Counted from the first letter of the stretch, positions 1 to 8,597 are shown. The stretch: 35,023 nt of DNA from an uncultured Clostridia bacterium (GCA_947628405.1 CANQZR010000009.1:1-35023); one strand, 5' to 3'. The notes: a model not told the origin generated them from the sequence alone. Made by a program: numbers and translations.

Positions 1-197
1 GGCTTTGCGTTTACAACTCCGTCGATCACCAGAGAAGCAAGGAAAATTCCCGAAAATGTACTTATTATATCGGGCAGCAAGGATAAAATATTTCGTAAAA
101 TAATTCCTTTGTCCGCACTGTTTATAAATTTTACGCAGCGTTTTAAAATAATTATTTTTTCTTTGAATGTCATATCGTCCGCGTTCTTCTTTTTCAT
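1..197 (-). CDS. ABC transporter (exporter) N-terminal part, truncated by window start
   Basis: Minus-strand frame starting ATG at 197-195 (MKKKNADDMTFKEKIIILKRCVKF...), overlapping the upstream ABC gene stop by ATGA; continues off the window edge. Confidence 0.6.
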   Translation of the reverse strand, partial: MKKKNADDMTFKEKIIILKRCVKFINSADKGIILRNILSLLPDIISTFSGIFLASLVIDGVVNAK

Positions 198-2065
198 AAA
201 CAATCTGCCTCCTTATTAACATTTTCATCACTATAATAACTGCTTTGGATATTGAATAATTCGGCGTATTTGCCGCCTTTCAGCATAAGTTCGGAATGCG
301 TCCCAAGCTCGGCGATCTCGCCGTTTTCGATAAGCATTATTTTATCGCAGAACCGTGTTGAAGCCAGTCTGTGAGAAATGAAAACACAAGTCCTTTCTTT
401 TGAAAAATCAAGATAATTCATATACATTTCCTGTTCGGCAATTGGGTCAAGAGCAGCGGTAGGCTCGTCTAATAAAAGCATCGGAGCATTTTTATAAAGC
501 GCTTTTGCCAGAGCAAGTTTTTGCGTTTCACCTCCGGATAATTCAATAGAATCCTCATAAATTCCGCGTACTAATTTTGTATTTTCTTTTTCTGTCAAAC
601 TGCTTATTTTATCATAGATCCCGGCTTTTTTCATACAATCAAACAATTTTTCTTTGTTGATCTTATCACTTCCTGCAACATTTTCCGAAACGCTTGCGGC
701 GATAGGGAAAATATCCTGAAATACTGCGGAAAATAATTTAAAATATTCCTCGCGATTAAAATTTTTAACGTTTATTCCGTTAAGAAAAATTTCTCCCTCT
801 GTGGGATCATAAAGTCCGCACATAAGTTTTACAATTGTTGTTTTTCCTGCGCCGTTAAGTCCCACAAGGGCAAGTTTTTCTCCTTTGTGTAGAGTAAAAG
901 AAAGGTCTTTAATTGTAAAATTTTCCGCGCCGGAATACTTGTAGCTTACATTTCTAAATTCAATTTCGCATTTTCCTTCGGGAATTTTTTTGCCCTTGCC
1001 GCGATTTGTTTTATCCGGCATTTCAAGATATTCGCGAATGTAATTTACATTATTAGAGATCCACTGATAGCCCGAAAAATTATTTAACCAATCCTTTACC
1101 GCAGTTGAAAGCCGCATTATTGAATTAAAATACAGTACAAAATCACCTGCGCCGATATTTCCTGACATAACAAGATAAATAACATAGATATACGCCGCAA
1201 GATCGCCGATGAACGCCACTATCGAACCAAAAATATTGTGACGAAATTCCCAAGCGTCCTGCTCGGTATACCATTTAAGGCGCTCGTCTACGGAGCGTTT
1301 CCACGCTTTATTGAACCAGCTTTGCATATTATAAATACGGGTATCCTTTGCGTTCTGGAAATCGCCGCTTATTTTGTCAATGTAACTTATCCGTCTTTCG
1401 GATTTCTGCCAAAAATCAGCCATATTCCAGACCCAGAGCATTTTGTGACGTTCGCAGAAATATCCTAAAGCGGCAGGGATAACTATCACCGGCACAAGAC
1501 GTATATCAAGCACCGAAAGTATCGCCGAATATGTGAAAAATTCCAGAATGTGCCGTATACTTCCTCTGACGTTTACTGGCGTATTCATTGCCGCCACACC
1601 TAATGCGTTTACCGCTTTGTTTAGTTTATCGGCTTTGTCTGAACTTTCACAATTTTCATAATCAGTGGTAAGTGTTTTCTTCATAATTTTCCCACAAAGG
1701 TGGTCGTTAAATTTTCTAAAGCCGATAAATCCCTTATAATTTCCCGCGCTTTCGGCAATGGATGCGCTTACAGATATTCCGACCAATATTCCAAGACAGA
1801 TCAAAATAAGCCGCTTGTCCCCAAAGCCTGCGGCGGCAAGCTCCACCACATATTTGCTGATATAGACCGATAAAAGATTGCTGAAATAAAACCCGAAAGC
1901 AAACAGAAAAATACATAAAAACATTAATTTATCGAATTTGAAAAGTTCTTTCATAACGAACATAACGTTATTTATAATGCCGTATTTCAAGGCTTTTATT
2001 TCCGCTTTGTAATTTGCCCAATCGGATTTCTTTTTTGTCTTGTTCCATTTTGTGACTTTAACCAT
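194..2065 (-). CDS. ABC transporter ATP-binding/permease protein (exporter type)
   Basis: 623 aa; TM region plus Walker A GLNGAGKTT, signature LSGGETQKLALAKAL, Walker B MLLLDEPTAALD. Confidence 0.93.
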   Translation of the reverse strand: MVKVTKWNKTKKKSDWANYKAEIKALKYGIINNVMFVMKELFKFDKLMFLCIFLFAFGFYFSNLLSVYISKYVVELAAAGFGDKRLILICLGILVGISVSASIAESAGNYKGFIGFRKFNDHLCGKIMKKTLTTDYENCESSDKADKLNKAVNALGVAAMNTPVNVRGSIRHILEFFTYSAILSVLDIRLVPVIVIPAALGYFCERHKMLWVWNMADFWQKSERRISYIDKISGDFQNAKDTRIYNMQSWFNKAWKRSVDERLKWYTEQDAWEFRHNIFGSIVAFIGDLAAYIYVIYLVMSGNIGAGDFVLYFNSIMRLSTAVKDWLNNFSGYQWISNNVNYIREYLEMPDKTNRGKGKKIPEGKCEIEFRNVSYKYSGAENFTIKDLSFTLHKGEKLALVGLNGAGKTTIVKLMCGLYDPTEGEIFLNGINVKNFNREEYFKLFSAVFQDIFPIAASVSENVAGSDKINKEKLFDCMKKAGIYDKISSLTEKENTKLVRGIYEDSIELSGGETQKLALAKALYKNAPMLLLDEPTAALDPIAEQEMYMNYLDFSKERTCVFISHRLASTRFCDKIMLIENGEIAELGTHSELMLKGGKYAELFNIQSSYYSDENVNKEADCL

Positions 2066-2151
2066 AATATCACCTCTTTTTTATGATACCACAAAAATGA
2101 CCTTTCGTGCGTATTCCGGAACGAAAGGTCAAAATATAGAACGAATGGTAA

Positions 2152-2889
2152 TTATGCCGTCAAAGGTATCATAATTTCAGCGGCAAAAACGCCCTCTTCA
2201 TTCTGTCGGTTAACGTAGCCGCCGTATTTTTTTGCAATTCTGTCAATTCGGAAAAGTCCGTATCCATGCTCTTTGGAATCGCTTTTTGTGGAAATATATT
2301 CACCTTTTTCTTTGCGCACTTTTCCTGCGGAATTCTGCACTGAAAGATAAAGCTGCCCTTTTAATCTGCCGATATAAACGCGCATAAAACGTTCATTTTC
2401 GGGAAGTGCCGCGCAGGCTTCTATGGCATTATCAAGCATATTTCCAAGCACCGAACACAGCTCCACGTCGGTCATTTTAAGATGTTCGGGAACATTTGCT
2501 TTTACATTCAGACGGATATTTAATTTTTCAGCTGCTGCAAGTTTGCTGTTTAAAATAGCGTCAGCCATGACATTCCCTGTTTTTATGACTGTATCAACGG
2601 TGTCAAGGTCGCAAGCAAGCGAATCAAGATATTCATTCAGTTTGCCGTAATTTTTATCGGCAAGCTGAATTTTCATATTCTGTATATGGTTTCGGTAATC
2701 ATGCCGCCAGCCTCGCACCTGACGGTACATATTTTCGATCTCGCGGACTTGCTTTTCAATAAGTTCGCTCTGAAAACGTTCTATCCTGTGGTCTATCATA
2801 TTATATAAAACTTTTCTTAAACAAATAAAGACCACACATAAAATTATTGCGATAAGAGCTGCAAACAATATTATTAAAAATATCTTCAT
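2152..2889 (-). CDS. GHKL-domain sensor histidine kinase (AgrC-like)
   Basis: 245 aa; N-terminal TM, RGWRHDYRNHIQNMK H-box, LGNMLDNAIEAC N-box, GYGLFRI G-box. Confidence 0.85.
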   Translation of the reverse strand: MKIFLIILFAALIAIILCVVFICLRKVLYNMIDHRIERFQSELIEKQVREIENMYRQVRGWRHDYRNHIQNMKIQLADKNYGKLNEYLDSLACDLDTVDTVIKTGNVMADAILNSKLAAAEKLNIRLNVKANVPEHLKMTDVELCSVLGNMLDNAIEACAALPENERFMRVYIGRLKGQLYLSVQNSAGKVRKEKGEYISTKSDSKEHGYGLFRIDRIAKKYGGYVNRQNEEGVFAAEIMIPLTA

Positions 2890-3599
2890 TGTTTTTCTCT
2901 CCCGGTATAAAATTCAATAAATCGTTCATTTACTTCTTTATACAGCCGTCTTGAAAGAGGAATATTTTCCCCACCGTCAATTTTAATTTCTGTTTTTGAA
3001 ATGCTTTTTATGAAGCGTAAATTAACCAGATACGAACGGTGACAAAAAATAAAATTTTCTCCCAGATCATTTTGCAGATCGTTTATTCCTTTATTACATA
3101 TCAGAATATTTTCGTCAGGAATATGCACTTCGGTTTTCTTTCCCCTTGCTTCGCAGTAATGGATATTTTCCGGATCTACGCGGATATTTTTATCGCTGCA
3201 GGAAAGTACAATATCATTTTTAGGATCGTGCTTTTTTGTATATTTATCAAGAACTTCAAAAAGTTTTTCTTTTTCTACCGGTTTAAGGAGGTAATGGAGC
3301 GCTTCCACATCATAACCCTCACCAATGTATTCGGAATACCCTGTTATAAAAATTATCGGAAGCATATCTCCGTTTTTGCGCAGTTTTTTAGCCAGTTCCA
3401 TGCCGTTTAAATTTTTCATTTCAATATCAAGAAGAATAACATCACACGGTTTGTCCGGATATGAAAAAAGAAAATTTTCCGCACTCTGATATTCGTAGAT
3501 CATCACGGCAAAAGGCTTATTTTCAGACCATTCGTCAAGCATTTTACGCAATGCGGAAATATGTTTTTCATTATCGTCACAGACAGATATTTTAAGCAT
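2886..3599 (-). CDS. LytTR-family response regulator (AgrA-like)
   Basis: 237 aa; receiver domain (CDDN, VILLDIEM, K104-type PVEKEK) plus LytTR DNA-binding domain (FIFCHRSYLVNLRFI). Confidence 0.9.
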   Translation of the reverse strand: MLKISVCDDNEKHISALRKMLDEWSENKPFAVMIYEYQSAENFLFSYPDKPCDVILLDIEMKNLNGMELAKKLRKNGDMLPIIFITGYSEYIGEGYDVEALHYLLKPVEKEKLFEVLDKYTKKHDPKNDIVLSCSDKNIRVDPENIHYCEARGKKTEVHIPDENILICNKGINDLQNDLGENFIFCHRSYLVNLRFIKSISKTEIKIDGGENIPLSRRLYKEVNERFIEFYTGREKQ

Positions 3600-3747
3600 T
3601 TTCTATCACTCACAGATAATTTTTTTACGTTATTTCATTATAAAATTATACTAATCTGAAATATGCCGTTTGTATTTTGAAAGTAACGGCTTTTGCAGAA
3701 TATTTTGCCAAACTTATTTCTGAAAACACAAAAAAAGAAAATATTTG

Positions 3748-3972
3748 TCAATTTTCTTTTTCCGCTTTTTCCTGAGCTTCAAGTTCTTCGCCGTATTTTT
3801 TAATACAGTCAAAAACACATTTTTTCAAGATCTGATTCGGAGAAGTGTTATTCGCTTTGCAGTAAGCAAGAAAATATTCGGCATAATCCCTCTTGATCCG
3901 GCACGAAAAAGTTTTAAGGTTTGTCCTGTCCCATTCACGCTTGGCTTTTAATTGATTTTCCGTAATTTCCAT
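3748..3972 (-). CDS. Small ribbon-helix-helix-like DNA-binding protein
   Basis: 74 aa; KTFSCRIKRDYAEYFLAYCKANNTSPNQILKKCV resembles Arc/ParG-type RHH; RBS present upstream; palindromic operator-like sites nearby. Confidence 0.6.
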   Translation of the reverse strand: MEITENQLKAKREWDRTNLKTFSCRIKRDYAEYFLAYCKANNTSPNQILKKCVFDCIKKYGEELEAQEKAEKEN

Positions 3973-4085
3973 TTTATCACCTCAAAAAAGTTTTCCGATA
4001 CTATTATATCATATATATTTATCTGTCAACAGTAACAAAATAACCAAATTTATCTTTTAAAGTTTGGTTATAATGAGTATTGAAT

Positions 4086-4103
4086 ATTACTGTCAACAGT
4101 AAT
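4086..4103. promoter_or_regulatory. 18-bp palindrome ATTACTGTCAACAGTAAT, operator-like, with a second CTGTCAACAGTAA copy at 4023-4035
   Basis: ATTACTGT-CA-ACAGTAAT is a perfect inverted repeat; the second copy overlaps a minus-strand -35-like TTGACA upstream of the RHH gene. Confidence 0.55.
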
Positions 4104-4216
4104 ATAATATTAAATGCAGGATAGATTCCACGCCAAAAAAACATAAAAGAAAGGAAGCTACAATTGTAAAAATTGATATTACAGCCCCAAAAACCAATTT
4201 TAAGGAGGAAAACATT

Positions 4217-4546
4217 ATGACAAACACCGAGATCATGACCTTATCAAAGGGCAAATACGCAAGTCAAAGGATGGAATTTCTTGAAAATCACGCTCCGAAA
4301 CTGCTTACAGATCTTGAAAATGACGGATACCTTGAAGAACACATTGCCAACATTCAAGAAACTGTTTCCGGATATGTTGAACGAGCGGCAGAACATTACA
4401 AACATACAGATGAGTATCTTAACGCGTCGCCTGATGAAGCCGCCGGACTTTTGAATATGACCGTTCTGATTGCCGAAAGCGACGCTTACAGAATGTGGAT
4501 AGCCGATCAGCCTGAAGATGAAGATGAGGAGGACGAAGATTATTAA
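4217..4546 (+). CDS. Small acidic-tailed protein, possibly TnpV-like (mobile-element associated)
   Basis: 109 aa; RBS aaggagg; RMEFLENHAPKLLTDLENDGYLEEHI resembles the TnpV core RMxxLKEHRPxLYxxLLxxGxLxxHL. Confidence 0.5.
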   Translation: MTNTEIMTLSKGKYASQRMEFLENHAPKLLTDLENDGYLEEHIANIQETVSGYVERAAEHYKHTDEYLNASPDEAAGLLNMTVLIAESDAYRMWIADQPEDEDEEDEDY

Positions 4547-4560
4547 TAAAATAATGGCTA

Positions 4561-4672
4561 TAAATACAAATATAAGCCAAGAATTGTTCAGTGTGCTTGG
4601 GCTACAGTTGTCCAAGGGCTTAAACAATCTTGACTTTGGTACTATTATACACCAATGCTGCAATATTGTCAA
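4561..4672 (-). ncRNA. Putative small RNA m1 (family alpha) with promoter
   Basis: Minus-strand TTGACA (4667-4672)/TATAAT (4644-4649), 17-bp spacer; GUCAAGAUUGUUUA...UGAACAAUUCUUGGC long stem; homologous to m7-m9. Confidence 0.55.
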
Positions 4673-4803
4673 TAGTAAAAAGGTGTTGGAAATGTATTTT
4701 GAAAATAAAGGTTAAAATATTGATATGTAAACCTAAAAAATATGGTCTTGCATTTGACAGAAATATTTAAGCATGATATAATTCTTCTATAAATTTTCAA
4801 GGA

Positions 4804-6009
4804 GTGGTCAAAATGAAAAAAATCAGACTTACGGCAATTTTTCTTTTAAGTGTGGGAATGTTCCTGCTGACTTCCTGCGGCGTAAAAAACTATTCGGCGG
4901 AGGAATTTTTTGTTCCGACTGTGAACGGTTTCAACGGCAGCGGAAAATTTTCAATGTCAATGAATGACGATTTATACGATCGTATAATTGAAGAATGTAT
5001 GCCAAAAGATGCCACGGATATGGAACAGCTTCAATATGAGGTGCTTCTTTATGATGTGGGTTATGATGCAGAGCCGAAAGATAACCTTTCCAACGGCGAT
5101 AAAGTAAATATTAAAGTGACATGTGATGAGAAAGCACTTGAAAATCTTAATATTAAATTTACCGATACGGAATTTACCTACACGGTCAGCGGACTGGAGG
5201 ACGCTGTTGTTCTTGATCTGACAAAGGATATAAGCGTAACATTTGAGGGTATGTCTCCGGACGGAACAGCAATGATAGAATACACAGGCGACAACGAATT
5301 TGTAAAAAATCACGTCAGCTATTCATATGACGGACAGGTCAAAAACGGAGAAACAATAACGGTCAGCGCATCATATCCCGAAAATGCGCTTGAAAATCAA
5401 GGTTTTATCATTGATGAGAATACCGTTACAAAAGAATTTACCGTAAGCGGTCTTGACGAATATCTTGCAAGTGAAGCGGATCTGTCCGAAATAGGTTCGT
5501 ACATGGACAGCTATATTAATGAAAAAATCGAGAATTCGGGAAATTATAAAAGCGGTGCTAAAATATGTAAATCGGACTTTTTAAAAGGCTACGGAGAACT
5601 TGTTGTTGACTATAAAGATTACAGCGTAAACAAATATAGTATTACACCTGTTACCGAAGTGCTTTTATATAGTGAGGACGGCGATATTTACAGCGAAGGA
5701 TTATTTCATTCAATAAAGTCACATAATAAGTATATACGTTTCTACAAAGTAAATGTTGAAACCGAAAAAAAGACAGATTATGGCGACGATAGCAATAATG
5801 TAGGCGATATAGTACAAGGTGATGATATTTATTATGCCGTTTATCTTAACGATATTGTTATAACTGGAAATGGTGAATTATCATACAATACAGAAGATGT
5901 AGTTTATACGGATTTCAAAAGGGCATTAATAGGCGCACAATTCGCTGATGTATTTAACTCGTTTACCGAAGACAGTACATTTGAAATAGTATTTGAAAAT
6001 AATATTTAA
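4804..6009 (+). CDS. Lipoprotein of unknown function
   Basis: 401 aa (likely start 4813); signal peptide with lipobox LLTSC; RBS aaggag. Confidence 0.8.
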   Translation: MVKMKKIRLTAIFLLSVGMFLLTSCGVKNYSAEEFFVPTVNGFNGSGKFSMSMNDDLYDRIIEECMPKDATDMEQLQYEVLLYDVGYDAEPKDNLSNGDKVNIKVTCDEKALENLNIKFTDTEFTYTVSGLEDAVVLDLTKDISVTFEGMSPDGTAMIEYTGDNEFVKNHVSYSYDGQVKNGETITVSASYPENALENQGFIIDENTVTKEFTVSGLDEYLASEADLSEIGSYMDSYINEKIENSGNYKSGAKICKSDFLKGYGELVVDYKDYSVNKYSITPVTEVLLYSEDGDIYSEGLFHSIKSHNKYIRFYKVNVETEKKTDYGDDSNNVGDIVQGDDIYYAVYLNDIVITGNGELSYNTEDVVYTDFKRALIGAQFADVFNSFTEDSTFEIVFENNI

Positions 6010-6099
6010 TTAATTTTGGACTTTGCGGAATGTGGGCAATATCATGCTCACATTCTCTTTCCATTTCTGATTACTTGCTTGATATTTTGCAATAGATAT

Positions 6100-6207
6100 A
6101 AAAAAAGCAAACTTGACCGCCAACATAGGAGACCAATACTCCAAGTCTACAAGCGGTTCAGTGGTCTGCTTTGATAACAGTATAGCATATACAACGGCAA
6201 ATGTCAA
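6100..6207 (-). ncRNA. Putative small RNA m2 (family beta) with promoter
   Basis: TTGACA (6202-6207)/TATACT (6179-6184), spacer 17; RNA AAAGCAGAC...GUUUGCUUUUUUU with GGAG-UAUUGGU-CUCC hairpin. Confidence 0.6.
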
Positions 6208-6232
6208 GTGTTTTTCTGAAAATTTACTTTTT

Positions 6233-6366
6233 TTGAAAACAAAAATAACACCCGTGAAGCTACCGAGTTTAAAAGCTCGCACAGACCTGCAAAACGAATT
6301 TGCAGACGAGGATACTTCATCGAGTGTTATTAAAATAAGTATACCACAACTTTATGATCTTGTAAA
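6233..6366 (-). ncRNA. Putative small RNA m3 (family gamma) with promoter
   Basis: TTTACA (6361-6366)/TATACT (6338-6343), spacer 17; closing stem AAUAACACUCG/CGGGUGUUAUU; inner CUGCAAA/UUUGCAG hairpin. Confidence 0.6.
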
Positions 6367-6394
6367 GGGTTTTGAGCAAATAAAATTAACCGTA

Positions 6395-6501
6395 AAAATA
6401 AAAAGCCGATAAATGCTTCATTCCATAGGGGTAGATTTCCCCGAGGAGAACACATTTATCAGCTTTGATAACAGTATAGCATATACAACGGCAAATGTCA
6501 A
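6395..6501 (-). ncRNA. Putative small RNA m4 (family beta) with promoter
   Basis: TTGACA (6496-6501)/TATACT (6473-6478), spacer 17; stem AAAGCUGAUAAAUG/CAUUUAUCGGCUUU; GGGG-AAAUCUA-CCCC hairpin. Confidence 0.65.
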
Positions 6502-6530
6502 GTGTTTTTCTGAAAATTTACTTTTTTTGA

Positions 6531-6661
6531 AAACAAAAATAACACCCGTGAAGCTTCTGGGTTTTCAGTCCCACGCTGATCTGCAAAACGAATTTGCAGA
6601 CGAGGATACCTCAATCGGGTGTTACTAAAATAATTATACTGTCGTTTTACGATTTTGTCAA
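6531..6661 (-). ncRNA. Putative small RNA m5 (family gamma) with promoter
   Basis: TTGACA (6656-6661)/TATAAT (6633-6638), spacer 17; stem GUAACACCCG/CGGGUGUUA; CUGCAAA/UUUGCAG hairpin as in m3. Confidence 0.65.
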
Positions 6662-6687
6662 GGGTTTTGAGCAAATAAAATGAACCT

Positions 6688-6796
6688 TAAAAAGAAAAAG
6701 CCGATAAATACTTCGTTCCATAGGGGTCGATTTCCCCGAGGAGAACACATTTATCAGCTTTGATAACAGTGTAACATATACAACAGCAAATGTCAA
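6688..6796 (-). ncRNA. Putative small RNA m6 (family beta) with promoter
   Basis: TTGACA (6791-6796)/TACACT (6768-6773), spacer 17; same stem-loops as m4 (GGGG-AAAUCGA-CCCC). Confidence 0.6.
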
Positions 6797-6825
6797 GTGT
6801 TTTTTGAAATTTATAAAATATTAAA

Positions 6826-6931
6826 AAAATAAAAGCCAAGAATTGTTTGAGAGATGGGGAGAACAATACTCCGAATTAACAAACAGCCTTGACTTTGATA
6901 TTATTATACGCCAAAACCGCAATATTGTCAA
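6826..6931 (-). ncRNA. Putative small RNA m7 (family alpha) with promoter
   Basis: TTGACA (6926-6931)/TATAAT (6903-6908), spacer 17; GUCAAGGCUGUUUG/CAAACAAUUCUUGGC stem; GGAG-UAUUGUU-CUCC inner hairpin. Confidence 0.65.
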
Positions 6932-6941
6932 TAGTATTTTT

Positions 6942-7047
6942 AAAAATAAAGCCAAGAATTGTGCTCGTGTCTGGGGCTCCAATTGCCCGAGGCGATAAAC
7001 AACCTTGACCTTGATTTTATTATACATCAAAACCGCAATATTGTCAA
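6942..7047 (-). ncRNA. Putative small RNA m8 (family alpha) with promoter
   Basis: TTGACA (7042-7047)/TATAAT (7019-7024), spacer 17; alpha stem and inner hairpins. Confidence 0.65.
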
Positions 7048-7056
7048 TAGTATTTT

Positions 7057-7163
7057 TAAAAATAAAGCCAAGAATTGTTCAGTGTGCTTGGACTCCAATT
7101 GCCCAAGGGCTTAAACAACCTTGACCTTGATTTTATTATACATCAAAACCACAATATTGTCAA
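7057..7163 (-). ncRNA. Putative small RNA m9 (family alpha) with promoter
   Basis: TTGACA (7158-7163)/TATAAT (7135-7140), spacer 17; GUCAAGGUUGUUUA/UGAACAAUUCUUGGC stem, UUGG-AGU-CCAA hairpin. Confidence 0.65.
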
Positions 7164-7187
7164 TAGTAAATTTTTTTCAAAAAAGTA

Positions 7188-7404
7188 TTGACAAATCTAA
7201 TAGGATATGATATAATAGCATTGTGATAAGATAAGTTCTTATCGTATGGGAATCTTGTGGTTTCTGTAAAAAGCAGTGAGTCCTACTGTAAGTGGAACCG
7301 ATAAAAGCAGTGAGTCCTACTGTGAGTGGAACCGATAAAAGCGGTGAGTCCTACCGTAAGTGGAACCGATTTTGGGCTGCGGATAATACCGCAGCCCTTT
7401 ATTT
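7188..7404 (+). ncRNA. Tandem-repeat RNA unit p1: promoter, leader hairpins, 3 x 34-nt repeats, terminator
   Basis: TTGACA 7188-7193, TATAAT 7211-7216 (17 bp); repeats at 7269, 7303, 7337 (AAAAGCAGTGAGTCCTACTGTRAGTGGAACCGAT); terminator GGGCTGCGG-ataata-CCGCAGCCC-TTTATTT. Confidence 0.75.
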
Positions 7405-7567
7405 GGGTATACAAACATTATAAATAAACATGAAGCAAACCGGATCAAATTTATATCAAATAGATATTAAATACATTCGGGATCTATCAAAAGTTGATTA
7501 TAAAATTATATCGGTTTCACCACAAAAATGGAAAATTTCGCAAATCTGAAAAAATTTTCAAAAAGCA

Positions 7568-7798
7568 TTGACAATGCAATTAAGATAGGATATAATATAT
7601 ATGGTGACAGTTGTCATCATGGTTTATCCTTGCCATGCAAAATCGGGAGCCATAACAGATGGGAGCCTTACCATATAAAATAAATAGGAGCTATAACAGA
7701 TGGGAACCTTACCATACAAAATAAATAGGGTCTTTAACAGGTGGGAGCCCCACCACGCAAAATAAGGTAAAGCCGTGTTATTACACGGCTTTTTATTT
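7568..7798 (+). ncRNA. Tandem-repeat RNA unit p2: promoter, leader, ~41-nt repeats (3, last partial), terminator
   Basis: TTGACA 7568-7573, TATAAT 7591-7596 (17 bp); units from 7646, 7687, 7728; hairpins ATGG/CCAT, GTGG/CCAC; terminator AAGCCGTG-ttatta-CACGGCTTTTTATTT. Confidence 0.7.
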
Positions 7799-7949
7799 GT
7801 AATATTTTAGAATAGAGCAATGTATTTGGATTTGTATTATGCAGATTTGAAGTAGATTCGGGATCTATTCAAAGTTGATTATAAAATCATATCGGTTTCA
7901 TCACAAAACCGAGGAATTTCGCAAAGCAGAAAAATTTTTCAAAAAAGTA

Positions 7950-8192
7950 TTGACAAATATGATAATATGGGATATAATATTATTAGAATAGCTTAAGCTA
8001 CTAACGTGAGGTTGACACGATAAAAATCCGATAGCAAAGCCGTACTTGTGGAACGGTATAGTTGGCAGGCAACGGAAAAACCTGATAGTAAAGCCGTACT
8101 TGTGGGACGGTATAGTTGGCGGACAACGGAAAAATCAATCATTAAAGGGAGTTGCTATTGCCGCGGCATAGTAATTCCCTTTTAAATTTTTA
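7950..8192 (+). ncRNA. Tandem-repeat RNA unit p3: promoter, leader hairpin, 2 x 54-nt repeats, terminator
   Basis: TTGACA 7950-7955, TATAAT 7973-7978 (17 bp); units at 8030 and 8084 with CCGT/ACGG and GTTG/CAAC hairpins; AAAGGGA...TCCCTTT terminator-like stem. Confidence 0.7.
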
Positions 8193-8237
8193 TTAGAGGA
8201 ATACGAAATTCCGTAACACAAAATTTTTCAAAAAGTA

Positions 8238-8537
8238 TTGACAAATATGATAAGATGAGATATAATATATATGGTGATAAGCTTAGTTCTTATCGTATGG
8301 GAACCTTATGGTTTCTGTAAAAAGAGGAGAACCCTACTGTAGAAGTGGGAACGATCAAAGAGGAGAACCCTACCGTAGAAGTGGGAACGATCAAAGAGGA
8401 GAACCCTACCGTAGAAGTGGGAACGATTAAAGAGGAGAACCCTACCGTAGAAGTGGGAACGATTAAAGAGGAGAACCCTACCGTAGAAGTGGGAACACAC
8501 TTTAGCTGTACATAATGTACAGCTAAAGTTTTTTATT
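8238..8537 (+). ncRNA. Tandem-repeat RNA unit p4: promoter, leader hairpins, 5 x 36-nt repeats, terminator
   Basis: TTGACA 8238-8243, TATAAT 8261-8266 (17 bp); units at 8321, 8357, 8393, 8429, 8465 (AAAGAGGAGAACCCTACCGTAGAAGTGGGAACGATY); terminator ACTTTAGCTGTACA...TGTACAGCTAAAGTTTTTT. Confidence 0.78.
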
Positions 8538-8597
8538 AAAGTATCTGTAACAATGAACAATAATATTAAATTATACTATGATTTTTCAAAAAAAGTA

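Larger units (their letters stand above)
6164..6805. repeat. Tandem duplication of a ~290-295 bp beta-gamma unit (2 full copies plus a third partial)
   Basis: tttgataacagtatagcatatacaacggcaaatgtcaagtgtttttctgaaaatttactttttttgaaaacaaaaataacacccgtgaagct occurs near-identically at ~6171 and ~6462; shorter third copy at ~6759. Confidence 0.85.

Noticed and set aside
4244-4672. 142-aa minus-strand ORF
   Set aside because: Antisense to the RBS-supported 109-aa gene and spans the m1 small RNA.
6010-7030. ORFs 6010..6282, 6113..6412, 6413..6628, 6821..7030 as genes
   Set aside because: They lie within or antisense to the small-RNA units, have no RBS and no recognisable motifs; coding arises from duplicated RNA sequence.
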